In this document: piece after piece, positions 28,585-37,336 of the stretch
Layout of the letters: each line of letters starts with the position of its first letter
Numbering within the stretch: position 1 is the first letter of the stretch
Source of the DNA: Acinetobacter seifertii
GTDB lineage: Bacteria; Pseudomonadota; Gammaproteobacteria; Pseudomonadales; Moraxellaceae
DNA: 64,000 nucleotides
Direction of reading: 5' to 3'
NCBI RefSeq assembly: GCF_000368065.1
Contig: NZ_KB851203.1
Coordinates: 1 to 64,000, forward strand
Notes under the pieces: generated by a model
What the model saw: the letters and a program-made list of their open reading frames with translations, nothing else
Database searches by the model: none
What the model was told of the DNA's origin: nothing
Made by a program: the position numbers and the translations under genes

Positions 28585-30009
28585 ATGACTTTTCAATATC
28601 AGGTTCTTGCCAATCAATTAGCACATCGTATTTATCAAGATGAGCTGAAACCGCATCAGAAGCTTATTTCGTTACGAGATTTTGCCCGTCAGCACAGCAT
28701 TAGTTTAAGTACAGCAAAAAGTTGCTATGAATTGCTTGAGGCAAGGGGACTTATTTATGTAAAGCCAAAGTCAGGTTATTTTGTGGTTGCTCGTACCCGA
28801 TCTAGTCCTATTCCGGATAGTCCAGATTTCTTATCTTTGCCGCGAAAAGTCTCCAATCTGGAGTTACATAACCAAATTCAGGAGGCTGCCTTACAAAGTC
28901 ATCTTGTACCATTAGGCTCTATTCAGTTGACACCTCATTTTATTCCTGTTGAGGGTTTACGCCGCTCTATTCAACGCGCTTTAAAAAATTGTCAGCCCCA
29001 AGATTTTCTTTATTGTAATAAACAGGGTCATGAGCAGTTAAGAAAAGCACTATCTGATCATTGGCGTGAAGATGGGATTTTTATCGCGGCAGAAGATATT
29101 TTTATTACCAATGGCTGCATGCCTGCTTTATCTTTGGTGATTCAACATCTAACAGAAGTAGGCGATAGTATTTTAATTCCGACGCCTACTTTTAATGGAC
29201 AACTACAGCTTATAGCCAGTTTAAAACGACAGATTATTGAGATTCCAGCGCATCATCGTGGTATCGATCTTGAGCGCTTAGAATCATTTATGAAGCAGGG
29301 TTTAGCTAAAGTTTGCTTAATGACAGCCAACTATCAGAACCCATTGGGATACTGTTTAAGTAATGCAGAAAAACAAAAGATTGCCGAATTAGCAGCAAAG
29401 TATCAGTGTTTTATTATTGAAGACGATATTTATGGAGAGTGTGGCTACAGTGGTGAGCGACCATTACCTATTCGCTATTGGGACCGTGAAGGCTATGTAA
29501 TTTGGTGTGGATCGGTTTCTAAGTCATTATCGAGTGCATATCGCGTAGGATGGTTCTGTTTAAGCGCGAAGCTACAGCATTTAAGGCTTGAGCTGGTAGC
29601 CAGTAATATTGGGGTTAATACACCGCTACAATTAGGCCTAGCTGATTTTATTTATAGTCGTGGTTACAGGGAGCATTTAGAGCAGTTAAGACCGAATTTG
29701 ATGCGGCAAGTCGAGGAGTATCGTAGTTGTATTTTAAATGCTTTCGAAGGTATTCCAATTGCATTGAGCCAACCAGAAGGAGGTTATGCCTTATGGATGC
29801 AGTTACCTAAAACTGTAGATAGTTTGGCGCTCTATTACACTGCAAAATCTCACGGAATTACCGTAGTTCCCGGGCATGTTTTTGGTGAGGATGAACGCTA
29901 TAGACATTTTATTCGTTTAAATGCAGGTCATGAGTTAACAGTAGATGTCCGCCAAGCGATTAAACACTTGGCGGACTGGTCACGGCAACAGATTAAAACA
30001 GCGAGTTAG
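28585..30009 (+). CDS. MocR-type regulator: GntR HTH fused to aminotransferase-like domain
   Basis: 474 aa from ATG 28585 (MTFQYQVLANQLAHRIYQ); an in-frame GTG at 28534 is possible but less typical. The N-terminal GntR winged helix (about 10-75) reads SLRDFARQHSISLSTAKSCYELLEARGLIYVKPKSGYFV. The C-terminal fold-type I PLP domain has MTANYQNPLGYCLS, IIEDDIYGE and the PLP lysine in WCGSVSKSLSSAYRVGW. MocR proteins act as PLP-dependent transcription factors rather than enzymes. Targets are unknown. It is convergent with ahr, with 2 bp between the stop codons. Confidence 0.88.
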   Translation: MTFQYQVLANQLAHRIYQDELKPHQKLISLRDFARQHSISLSTAKSCYELLEARGLIYVKPKSGYFVVARTRSSPIPDSPDFLSLPRKVSNLELHNQIQEAALQSHLVPLGSIQLTPHFIPVEGLRRSIQRALKNCQPQDFLYCNKQGHEQLRKALSDHWREDGIFIAAEDIFITNGCMPALSLVIQHLTEVGDSILIPTPTFNGQLQLIASLKRQIIEIPAHHRGIDLERLESFMKQGLAKVCLMTANYQNPLGYCLSNAEKQKIAELAAKYQCFIIEDDIYGECGYSGERPLPIRYWDREGYVIWCGSVSKSLSSAYRVGWFCLSAKLQHLRLELVASNIGVNTPLQLGLADFIYSRGYREHLEQLRPNLMRQVEEYRSCILNAFEGIPIALSQPEGGYALWMQLPKTVDSLALYYTAKSHGITVVPGHVFGEDERYRHFIRLNAGHELTVDVRQAIKHLADWSRQQIKTAS

Positions 30010-30011
30010 TT

Positions 30012-31040
30012 TTATTCTGCAAAGTCTGCTTTAAGTACAATCCGGTAACGTGCTTGACCTGAGTGTAGACGTTCAATTGCTTCATTGAGCTGTGACATTG
30101 GAAACAGCTCAATTTGAGGCGCAATTTTTTTGCGTGCAGCAAACTTTAAAAGCTGACGTAGTGCAGCAGGTGAGCCTGTAGGTGAACCAGTCACTGACTT
30201 AGCACCACCAATAAGAGAGCCAACAGAAACAGGAACAGGCTCAAGCGTAAGACCTAAGAAATGTAAGGTTCCGTTTGGTGCCAGTGTTGCAATAAAAGCA
30301 GACCAATTTAGAGTCACATTCACGGTACTCAGCAATAAATCGAATTTACCTTTTTGAGCTTTTACTGCGTTGGTATCGCGGCTATTGACGACATGGTCGG
30401 CTCCCATTGCTTTGAGCTCTTCTGTTTTGTCTGGGTTAGAACTAAATGCCGTGATTTCACAACCCCAAGCTTTAAGGAGCTTAATCGCCATATGACCTAA
30501 ACCGCCAATGCCAATCACACCCACATGATGGGTTGCCTGAATCTTGTGTTTGAGGAGTGGATCAAAAACGGTAATTCCGCCACAAAGTAGAGGACCTGCA
30601 CTTGCGGGGTCTAAATCTTCAGGAAGGGGAATTGCCCACTGCCAACCTGCACGAACTTTATCGGCAAAACCACCAGCATGCCCGACGATTGTTGCAACAT
30701 TTTTGCCCGTACAAAGTACTTGCTGACCACCAATACATTCATCACACGATTGGCAACTTTCAGCTGTCCAACCGATACCGACACGTTGCCCGATTTGTAG
30801 ACCTTTGGCTTCTGAACCTAAAGCTACAATTCTTCCAATAATTTCATGACCTGCAACCACAGGGTAGACAGTCGAGCGCCATTCATTATTCAGAACTGAA
30901 ATATCAGAATGACATAAACCACAGTATTCAACTTTTACTTCAACCTGATGCGGCTGTAATTCACCTGCGTCAAATTGGTAAGGAACCAGTTTTTCACCTG
31001 CTTGCATTGCAGCATAGGCCTGAATCGTATTGTTGCTCAT
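30012..31040 (-). CDS. ahr: Zinc-dependent NADP(H) aldehyde reductase, Ahr (YjgB)-like
   Basis: 342 aa medium-chain dehydrogenase. Catalytic zinc ligands lie in CGLCHSD and AGHE; the structural zinc Cys set lies in [15 protein letters not shown]. The coenzyme domain carries [20 protein letters not shown], followed by FSSNPDK, which favours NADP. It follows E. coli Ahr closely by eye ([52 protein letters not shown]), so reduction of a broad range of aldehydes to alcohols is expected. A GGAGTTTCC region precedes the ATG. Confidence 0.88.
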   Translation of the reverse strand: MSNNTIQAYAAMQAGEKLVPYQFDAGELQPHQVEVKVEYCGLCHSDISVLNNEWRSTVYPVVAGHEIIGRIVALGSEAKGLQIGQRVGIGWTAESCQSCDECIGGQQVLCTGKNVATIVGHAGGFADKVRAGWQWAIPLPEDLDPASAGPLLCGGITVFDPLLKHKIQATHHVGVIGIGGLGHMAIKLLKAWGCEITAFSSNPDKTEELKAMGADHVVNSRDTNAVKAQKGKFDLLLSTVNVTLNWSAFIATLAPNGTLHFLGLTLEPVPVSVGSLIGGAKSVTGSPTGSPAALRQLLKFAARKKIAPQIELFPMSQLNEAIERLHSGQARYRIVLKADFAE

Positions 31041-31078
31041 CGGAAACTCCTTAAGCGGATTTGAACCGTTCTGGTGGG

Positions 31079-31639
31079 TTATGAAGCTTTAAATTGACAA
31101 TCGTTTTCATGATCATCGACCATACCTACAGCCTGCATAAACGCGTAGCAAGTGGTTGGACCGACAAATTTAAAACCATTCTTTTTAAGAGTCTTGGAAA
31201 GTTTTACACTGAGTTCAGTCTGTGCTGGAGCCTGACGGTAGTCTGCAACATCATTGTTTTGTGTAACTGCATCTACAAACTGCCAAAGCCATGTCGGTAC
31301 ATCACCAACTAGTGCTTTGAGCGCTTGCCAAGCAATCGCATTATCACGAATGGCTTTGAGTTTACCCAAGTGACGAATTAAGCCTGCATCGGATAATTTT
31401 AGTTCTAAAAAGTCATCAGTAAATGAAGCAATATCTTCAATTGGATGATTAAAAAAGTGTTGACGGTAGCTTTCTCTTTTTTTTAGTACGGTAATCCATG
31501 ATAAGCCAGCTTGCTGACCTTCGAGGCAAAGCATTTCAAATAACCGTGCTTCGTCGTGTTCCGGTTTGCCCCATTCTTCATCATGATAGGCAATATAAAG
31601 GGGATCGTCGGAACACCATCCGCAACGTTGAGTTTTCAT
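31079..31639 (-). CDS. tag: DNA-3-methyladenine glycosylase I
   Basis: 186 aa. It excises 3-methyladenine from alkylated DNA. The N-terminal [22 protein letters not shown] and C-terminal [22 protein letters not shown] hold the Cys/His zinc ligands of the TAG family. The HhH-like core includes [23 protein letters not shown]. It starts at an ATG preceded by AAGGAGC. It is the distal part of a minus-strand run with the M23 lipoprotein and mutY. Confidence 0.95.
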   Translation of the reverse strand: MKTQRCGWCSDDPLYIAYHDEEWGKPEHDEARLFEMLCLEGQQAGLSWITVLKKRESYRQHFFNHPIEDIASFTDDFLELKLSDAGLIRHLGKLKAIRDNAIAWQALKALVGDVPTWLWQFVDAVTQNNDVADYRQAPAQTELSVKLSKTLKKNGFKFVGPTTCYAFMQAVGMVDDHENDCQFKAS

Positions 31640-31669
31640 GATAATGCTCCTTATATTTATCTTAGAATT

Positions 31670-31915
31670 TTAAAGTTTAAATAACACCCATTCATTTGGG
31701 CGAGTATCCCAATAATACAGTTCAGCTTGAGTTAAGTCTTCAAACTTTAGCCAAAAGTCTTTGCCTACTTTATCTGAAAAACCGGTACTGATTAGCAGGG
31801 CATCATCACTGATTTCCATGATCCAGCCTTGATAGCTATTGCCATTTAAAATGATCTTTTGCTGGTTGCCCGACTCGGCAAACTCTACTAAGCGATTGAT
31901 CAGCGCTTCCGACAT
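31670..31915 (-). CDS. Small protein of unknown function coupled to the M23 lipoprotein gene
   Basis: 81 aa with no signal peptide or membrane segment. It is acidic and Trp/Leu-rich with an alternating pattern suggesting a small beta-barrel or beta sheet (GNSYQGWIMEISDDALLISTG, then LYYWDTRPNEWVLFKL). The ribosome binding site (AGGAAC) begins within the TAG stop of the M23 gene, so the two are probably translationally coupled. I do not recognise the family. The pattern 'NGNSYQGWIMEISDDALLISTG' loosely recalls Sm-like/WG-type small folds, but that is not enough to name it. Confidence 0.65.
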   Translation of the reverse strand: MSEALINRLVEFAESGNQQKIILNGNSYQGWIMEISDDALLISTGFSDKVGKDFWLKFEDLTQAELYYWDTRPNEWVLFKL

Positions 31916-31924
31916 AAAATGTTC

Positions 31925-32461
31925 CTAGCGTAAATATAAATAAGGGTTAACGGCACCACGTCCTTTACCATCTAGATAAAGACCATAGTGGAGATGAGGT
32001 GAAGTATAACGTGCATTGCCCGTGTTGCCGACATATCCAATTAAATCGCCCTTTTTGACATAGTCACCTACATTTAGGCCACGTTTATGACCGTCAAGAT
32101 GAGCATAATAATGCCATGTTCCTGCTGGACCTAAAATCCAGATGACTTTGCCGCCGAGGTTATTATTACGAAGATCAGCAACGAGTCCTTCGGTTGTGCT
32201 ATACACTTTGGTTCCACGTGGAGCCAAAATATCAATGCCTTCATGGCTACGGCCTTGACTACGAGCAGCTCCCCACGTGTCTTTTAGTTCATCTCGATCG
32301 ACACCTTTTACAGGTACAGGTAGTCGATTTGGAAGCTGCATACTTTTGAGCTTACTGACTTGAGTGGGGGAAAGTGGTGTAGGTTTTTTAGGTGCACTGG
32401 CACAAGCTGCCAATAGAATAATGAGAAAACCAAGTGAGAGATGAGAAACAAAACGTCGCAC
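31925..32461 (-). CDS. M23-family metallopeptidase lipoprotein
   Basis: 178 aa from a GTG start preceded by AGGGAG. Lipobox LAAC is lipidated at C20. The LytM/M23 domain has zinc ligands in GRSHEGIDILAP (HxxxD) and SPHLHYGLY (HxH), with a further HYYAH. All catalytic residues look present, so it may be an active peptidoglycan endopeptidase, or an EnvC/NlpD-like amidase activator. Length and single domain suggest a peptidase. It lies between mutY upstream and a coupled small gene downstream. Confidence 0.88.
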   Translation of the reverse strand: MRRFVSHLSLGFLIILLAACASAPKKPTPLSPTQVSKLKSMQLPNRLPVPVKGVDRDELKDTWGAARSQGRSHEGIDILAPRGTKVYSTTEGLVADLRNNNLGGKVIWILGPAGTWHYYAHLDGHKRGLNVGDYVKKGDLIGYVGNTGNARYTSPHLHYGLYLDGKGRGAVNPYLYLR

Positions 32462-32508
32462 GAAATACTCCCTGTCATAGTTATATCAAAATTATTTTGA
32501 CCACTATG

Positions 32509-33543
32509 TCATGAACGGCTAGTCGAGATCAATTTTTTCATTGCAGTTGGTACACCTTTGGAAATTGCTTGTTCTGGCGTCAGCCATTGGCCTTTAAGTT
32601 CAATCGCCAGATGTTCTTTTTGATCAGGTTCCACGTGGAACACGTGAGCATTAAGTAGCCATGTGAAATGAGTGAAGCTATGACTAATCTGAAAAGTTTG
32701 TGCTTGAGGCTGTAATTTAAATTGCTGGCTTATGCTCAGTCGTTCATGTTCATTTTCTAAAATAGGTAAACAGAATAAACCACCCCATAGACCATGGGCT
32801 TGGCGTTGTTGCCAGAACCATTCATCTTCACACTGAATAATAAGAACGTCTGCCGTTTTAACAGGCGGAGTTTTTTTAGGTTTTTTAAAAGGTAGTTCTT
32901 GTTCTAAACCTTGTTGGTAGGCCTGACAATGAGTTTGCATTGGACAATATAAACACAGCGGTTTTTTAGGCGTACAGATAGTTGCACCTAAGTCCATTAT
33001 GGCTTGAGTATAGTCATGGTTACGATGCGTAGGGCAAAGCTCTTCAGCAAGTTTCCACATTTCACGTTCATGCTGCGGCTTACTTAAGTCATCTTCAATG
33101 GCAAAGAAACGCGCTAGAACACGTTTCACATTGCCGTCCATAATCACACCGTACTGACGCAAACCTAAAGACATAAGTGCGCCTGCTGTAGAGCGTCCAA
33201 TGCCGGGTAGAGCAATCCATTCTTCTAGGATTTCAGGAAATTTACCTTGTTGTGCTACAAGGCCAGCGGCTTTATGCAAATTGCGAGCACGAGCGTAATA
33301 GCCAAGGCCAGCCCAATAAGGAGCGACATCATCCCAAGTTGCATGACCTAAAGCTTCTACCGTTGGGAAGCGCTCCATAAAGCGGTCAAAATATTGCAGA
33401 ACCGTTTTCACCTGAGTCTGCTGTAACATAATTTCAGAAACCCAAACCTTGTATGGATCATCTGCAACTTGCCAAGGCAAATCGTGACGACCATGTTGAT
33501 CGAACCAGTTTAAGAGGGCATCAGAAAAAGAAAATTCAGGCAT
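32509..33543 (-). CDS. mutY: A/G-specific adenine DNA glycosylase
   Basis: 344 aa. It removes adenine mispaired with 8-oxoG. The HhH-GPD core has the catalytic Glu in VSEIMLQQTQV and the Asp in GVIMDGNVKRVLARF. The [4Fe-4S] cluster cysteines lie in CTPKKPLCLYCPMQTHC (C-x6-C-x2-C-x5-C). The C-terminal NUDIX-like domain that recognises 8-oxoG starts around residue 225. It is the first gene of the run mutY - M23 - small protein - tag. Confidence 0.96.
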   Translation of the reverse strand: MPEFSFSDALLNWFDQHGRHDLPWQVADDPYKVWVSEIMLQQTQVKTVLQYFDRFMERFPTVEALGHATWDDVAPYWAGLGYYARARNLHKAAGLVAQQGKFPEILEEWIALPGIGRSTAGALMSLGLRQYGVIMDGNVKRVLARFFAIEDDLSKPQHEREMWKLAEELCPTHRNHDYTQAIMDLGATICTPKKPLCLYCPMQTHCQAYQQGLEQELPFKKPKKTPPVKTADVLIIQCEDEWFWQQRQAHGLWGGLFCLPILENEHERLSISQQFKLQPQAQTFQISHSFTHFTWLLNAHVFHVEPDQKEHLAIELKGQWLTPEQAISKGVPTAMKKLISTSRS

Positions 33544-33636
33544 GAACAGCTATAGAAGAAAAGTAAGGGCTAAATTATAGCTGAAATTGGAGAGAAGTTT
33601 TGTTTAAAGCAAGCAACCAGAACGAGCCTGTTAAAA

Positions 33637-33666
33637 CAGAGATCACTTGAAAATAAGTGGTCTCTG
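33637..33666 (-). terminator. Probable terminator of the HIT gene
   Basis: CAGAGATCACTT (33637-33648) pairs with AAGTGGTCTCTG (33655-33666) with one G-T pair. On the minus strand a TTTTAA tail follows. It lies just downstream of the HIT gene and upstream of mutY. Confidence 0.6.
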
Positions 33667-33684
33667 CTTCAAGCATAAAGAGGA

Positions 33685-34047
33685 TTAATCCTCTTTTACG
33701 CCCCAACGTTGATCAAGTTTCAACGGTTGGTTTTTGTAGTATGGAATGACATGAATGTGGAAATGGTCAGAGCTTTGGCCAAACACTTCACCATCATTAA
33801 AGCCGATATGAAAACCAGCAGGCTGATGACGAAGCTGGGTTTCGTGGCGGGCAATTTCAAGAAGTGTAAGTAAGCTTTCATGCTCTTTAGAGGTAATGTC
33901 AAAAAACGAGCTTACATGGCGCAGTGGAGTCACTACACAGTGGCCTTTAGACAACGGATTTGGGTCAGGTAAAATTACAGCAAATTCATTCTTATCAATG
34001 ATGTCATATTCATCAAATTCGCAATACGGACATTTCTTGTCAGCCAT
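33685..34047 (-). CDS. HIT-family nucleotide-binding hydrolase
   Basis: 120 aa. The histidine triad HFHIHVIPYY is near residue 96-105. The N-terminal CPYCEFDEYD and the CVVTPLRHVSSFFDI block are typical of HIT/FHIT-like hydrolases that split nucleoside phosphoramidates or dinucleotides. The start ATG follows GAGGA. The C-terminal WGVKED is encoded by part of an AAGAGGATTAATCCTCTT palindrome. The physiological substrate is unknown. Confidence 0.88.
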   Translation of the reverse strand: MADKKCPYCEFDEYDIIDKNEFAVILPDPNPLSKGHCVVTPLRHVSSFFDITSKEHESLLTLLEIARHETQLRHQPAGFHIGFNDGEVFGQSSDHFHIHVIPYYKNQPLKLDQRWGVKED

Positions 34048-34189
34048 TGTTGTATCCTCTCATGTTATTCCATTAAACCCCGAGTGCGGGAAATAAGACT
34101 AGGCTTTGCTCTAGCTCAACGGGAGTATAGTTATTGAAGTATGGTTTAAAAAATACAGTAAAAATATTGCAAAGTCATAAACATTTAAG

Positions 34190-34216
34190 GGAGCAAATGC
34201 AAAAAACATTTGCTCC
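34190..34216 (-). terminator. Probable terminator of the dienelactone hydrolase gene
   Basis: GGAGCAAATG (34190-34199) pairs perfectly with CATTTGCTCC (34207-34216) around a 7-nt loop. The tail on the minus strand is only weakly T-rich. Confidence 0.55.
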
Positions 34217-34229
34217 AAATTTGCTTCTT

Positions 34230-34967
34230 TTATTTTAAAGTACGTTCTAACAAAGCGTACATTTTAGCAAGGCCTTGTTTCTCCGCTTCGCTGTTGTAGC
34301 CAAGGTCTACACCATTTGCTTTCGCTTTTTCATCTGCAAGCGGGTTACTAAAGCCATGTTTAGCACCTTTTAAAACCACTACCTCATGTTTAACTTCAGC
34401 AGCTTGCATCTCTTTTTCAAAATTAGCAACATCTTCTAAGGTGACCATGGTGTCTTGTTCACCATGTAGAACTAAAACCTCACCTTGAATGTTGCCTTTT
34501 TGAGCAGGTGCTTTCGGTGCTAATGTAGCATGGAATGTCACAACTGCTTTAAGTGGTGCACCTGAGCGCGCAAGGTCTAATACAACTTTACCACCATAGC
34601 AAAAGCCAATTGCAGCCAGTTTTTCACTATTTACTTCTGGTTGTGCAGCAAGTGTCTGAAGTGCTGCATTGGCACGATCAGTCACCGTGTCTAACTCTTC
34701 AAATGTCTGCATCATCCATTCATATGCTTGAGCTGCAGTTGATGTGACTTTTTTATCGCCATACATGTCAATCGCAAGAGCCGCATAGCCGTGTTCAGCA
34801 AGTTCACGTGCGCGTTGTTCAGTATATTCATTACGGCCCCACCATTCAGGACCAATAATAATACCTGGTACAGGTGTTTCACTTTCTGGAGCTGCAAAAT
34901 AACCAATTAAATGGCTGCCGTCTGGTGCAGTATATTGAATTTCACGGGTTTTAATTGCTGTACTCAT
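34230..34967 (-). CDS. Dienelactone hydrolase family protein
   Basis: 245 aa alpha/beta hydrolase. The nucleophile elbow has Cys in IGFCYGGKV, and the Asp and His of the triad lie in LHGEQDTMV and GAKHGFSN. The family includes enzymes of the chlorocatechol pathway and many general esterases. No chlorocatechol genes are adjacent, so a general carboxymethylenebutenolidase-like esterase role is more likely. ATG preceded by AGGA. Cytoplasmic, as no signal peptide is seen. Confidence 0.88.
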   Translation of the reverse strand: MSTAIKTREIQYTAPDGSHLIGYFAAPESETPVPGIIIGPEWWGRNEYTEQRARELAEHGYAALAIDMYGDKKVTSTAAQAYEWMMQTFEELDTVTDRANAALQTLAAQPEVNSEKLAAIGFCYGGKVVLDLARSGAPLKAVVTFHATLAPKAPAQKGNIQGEVLVLHGEQDTMVTLEDVANFEKEMQAAEVKHEVVVLKGAKHGFSNPLADEKAKANGVDLGYNSEAEKQGLAKMYALLERTLK

Positions 34968-35091
34968 GACATTAATCCTGAAATTAAACTTGGTTTAAAC
35001 ACGCTTGATTAAAGCATAAAAAAATAAAATTCATATTAATAACTATGTAAAAATCTACGTCAAAAGAAAAAGATAGAAACATTTAGGCAAT

Positions 35092-35124
35092 AAAAAAAGA
35101 AGGAAACAAGTTCCTTCTTTTTAT
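35092..35124. terminator. Bidirectional intrinsic terminator
   Basis: AAGAAGGAA (35097-35105) pairs with TTCCTTCTT (35111-35119) around ACAAG. It is flanked by A and T runs. It follows the DUF1328 gene on the minus strand. Confidence 0.75.
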
Positions 35125-35139
35125 GTAGTCATGATTGAA

Positions 35140-35298
35140 TTAGGTTCGGCCTCGCGAAATAAAACCAATAACTGCGAGAATTACAGCCACAACCAATAAA
35201 ATCACGGCAAAGTCTTTAGATAACCCTGCAACACCACCAAACCCTAATAGACTGGCAATGAGTGCAATCACTGCAAAAATTATTGCCCAACGGAACAT
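35140..35298 (-). CDS. DUF1328 (YtjA-like) small membrane protein, 52 aa
   Basis: Start ATG at 35298, with an AAGGAGGACAACA site just upstream; a longer in-frame reading is not needed. The 52-aa product [20 protein letters not shown]... has two hydrophobic segments and the Gly-Gly turn [13 protein letters not shown], and ends GFISRGRT. This is the DUF1328/YtjA pattern of tiny inner-membrane proteins, often stress-induced, with unknown function. A single gene with its own terminator. Confidence 0.88.
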   Translation of the reverse strand: MFRWAIIFAVIALIASLLGFGGVAGLSKDFAVILLVVAVILAVIGFISRGRT

Positions 35299-35491
35299 AA
35301 TGTTGTCCTCCTTATTTTTCATTGTGTTTTTACTATATAGTGGCTTTTTTGCACGGAATGTGTCGTTTATGTGGTTGAAATGTATATTAAACAATCATTT
35401 TGTGATGCTAAAAATACAGTTTCTTTCCTTAAGCACACTGCCTTCAATGCTATAATCTGACTTTGATTTATGTATACAGCTGTTAAAACCT

Positions 35492-35950
35492 ATGTCTACC
35501 GAGACCTCACTTCGTCCATTATTTTGGAAAAATTACACGCTAGAGCAGCTTAGTCAGGCTGAGTGGGAAGCTTTGTGCGATGGGTGTGGTTTATGCTGCT
35601 TGGTCAAGCTAGAAGATGAAGATACTCATGAGGTTGCTTACACCAAGGTAGCGTGTAAATTGCTTGATTGTGGTACAGGGCGTTGCTCAGATTATTCAAA
35701 TCGTCAGCAGCAAGTGCCTGACTGTTTACAGTTGACGCCAGAAAGCTTAAAAACAATTCACTGGTTACCTTCAAGTTGTGCGTATAAACGGTTGAATGAG
35801 GGTAAAAATTTACCTTCTTGGCATTATTTAAATACAGGTACGAGACAAAGCGTAGTTAAGGCAAAAAAGTCTGTTGCAGGGCGTTGTATTCCTGAAACTG
35901 ATGTACATGAAGATGATCTTGAAGATTATGTGGTACGTTGGGTGCGTTAA
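35492..35950 (+). CDS. YcgN-family cysteine cluster protein
   Basis: 152 aa. Cysteines cluster in CDGCGLCCLVKLED, ACKLLDCGTGRCSDY and VPDCL, the pattern of the YcgN/UPF0260 family (zinc/iron-chelating cluster). It starts PLFWKNYTLEQLSQAEWEALCDGCG, as in E. coli YcgN. Function is unknown; the cluster may bind Fe-S or zinc. A single gene, divergent from the DUF1328 gene. Confidence 0.85.
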   Translation: MSTETSLRPLFWKNYTLEQLSQAEWEALCDGCGLCCLVKLEDEDTHEVAYTKVACKLLDCGTGRCSDYSNRQQQVPDCLQLTPESLKTIHWLPSSCAYKRLNEGKNLPSWHYLNTGTRQSVVKAKKSVAGRCIPETDVHEDDLEDYVVRWVR

Positions 35951-36058
35951 TACGCTCCCAATGGACATTTTTAATTACAGCGTATAATAAAGTAACATTT
36001 TAATCGTAAAGTTTTTAACCATCTCCGTTATATAAAAATAAAAGCGAAGGAGATAAAA

Positions 36059-37231
36059 ATGATGAAACGACTAGCAGCCCCCTTATTATGTAGTAGCTTT
36101 TTCTTATTAATGGCTTGTGGTTCTAACAATACCAACTCAAAAAATCCTGAACAAAATACAACTGCAAAAACAGAGCAAACTAGTGCTGCCAAACAAATTT
36201 ATCAGGTCGAGACAGTCGCACATTTTAATGAACCTTGGGCGATTACCAGTTTGCCAGACCATCGTTTATTAGTCACTGAGCGACAAGGTAAGTTAAAACT
36301 TTTTAACCCCCAAAATAAACAAATGTTAGATGTTCAAGGTGTTCCAGCGGTGAACTATGGCGGACAGGGTGGTTTAGGCGATGTTGTTTTACATCCTGAC
36401 TTTGCCAAAAATCATTGGATATATCTCAGTTATGCAGCTAAAGGGCAAGGTGGATCTGGTGCAGTGATTTCACGTGCGAAATTAGACTTATCTAACCCTA
36501 ATCAGCCAAAACTTATAGAGGTGAAACAGATTTGGCAGCAGGTGCCTAAAGTCTCAGGACAAGGCCATTATGGACATCGTATGCTCTTTGATGCAGATGG
36601 TAAGCTTTGGGCCAGTTCAGGTGAGCGCCAAAAGTTTGATCCTGCCCAAGACATGAAGAGTAATTTGGGCAAAGTCTTGCGTTTAAATGAGGATGGTTCA
36701 GCAGCCGTAGGTAATCCTTTTTATAAACAAGGTGGGGTTACTGCGGAAATATGGTCACTTGGACACCGTAACCCCTTAGGTATGGCTTTTGACCGCAAAG
36801 GACAACTTTGGGTAGTTGAAATGGGGCCTAAAGGTGGTGATGAGCTTAATATTATTACCAAAGGTGAAAATTATGGTTACCCAATCGTTTCAAATGGAGA
36901 CCACTACTCGGGTGAGCCTATTCCAGACCACCATACTCGCCCTGAATTTAAAGCACCTGAGATTGATTGGACACCTGTCATTTCACCGTCGAGCCTAATC
37001 ATTTATCGAGGCCAACAATTTCCTGCATGGCAAAATAAAGCCTTAATTGGTGGGTTATCTTCCAAAGCCATTGTGGTTGTAGATTTAGAGCATAAACCCG
37101 TAAAAGAAATACAAAGATTAGAGATGAAGCAACGTATTCGTGGTTTACATGAAGCACAAGACCGTTCAATTTGGGTAATTGAAGATGGCCCGGATGCACG
37201 TTTGCTGAAACTCAGTGATAAACCATCTTAA
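36059..37231 (+). CDS. PQQ-dependent soluble sugar dehydrogenase-like lipoprotein
   Basis: 390 aa. Lipobox LMAC is lipidated at C20, so the protein is anchored in the envelope. A six-bladed beta-propeller of the GSDH family follows: the N-terminal blade FNEPWAITSLPDHRLLVTERQGKLKL, then GGLGDVVLHPDF, GQGHYGHRMLFDADGKLW, SLGHRNPLGMAFD, and VEMGPKGGDELN. The conserved His and Arg for PQQ/substrate are visible in GHYGHR and GHRNPLG. It resembles E. coli YliI/Asd aldose dehydrogenase. Two adjacent ATGs (36059/36062) follow an AAGGAGAT site. Confidence 0.87.
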   Translation: MMKRLAAPLLCSSFFLLMACGSNNTNSKNPEQNTTAKTEQTSAAKQIYQVETVAHFNEPWAITSLPDHRLLVTERQGKLKLFNPQNKQMLDVQGVPAVNYGGQGGLGDVVLHPDFAKNHWIYLSYAAKGQGGSGAVISRAKLDLSNPNQPKLIEVKQIWQQVPKVSGQGHYGHRMLFDADGKLWASSGERQKFDPAQDMKSNLGKVLRLNEDGSAAVGNPFYKQGGVTAEIWSLGHRNPLGMAFDRKGQLWVVEMGPKGGDELNIITKGENYGYPIVSNGDHYSGEPIPDHHTRPEFKAPEIDWTPVISPSSLIIYRGQQFPAWQNKALIGGLSSKAIVVVDLEHKPVKEIQRLEMKQRIRGLHEAQDRSIWVIEDGPDARLLKLSDKPS

Positions 37232-37336
37232 TGCTACGAGTTAGCCTGTAAATAAAGAACGTGTCTCATAGATTCAAATTGTAGATTTCTGTGAGACGCA
37301 ATAGACTATAGTGAAAAGACGATAAAGCTATTTGAG

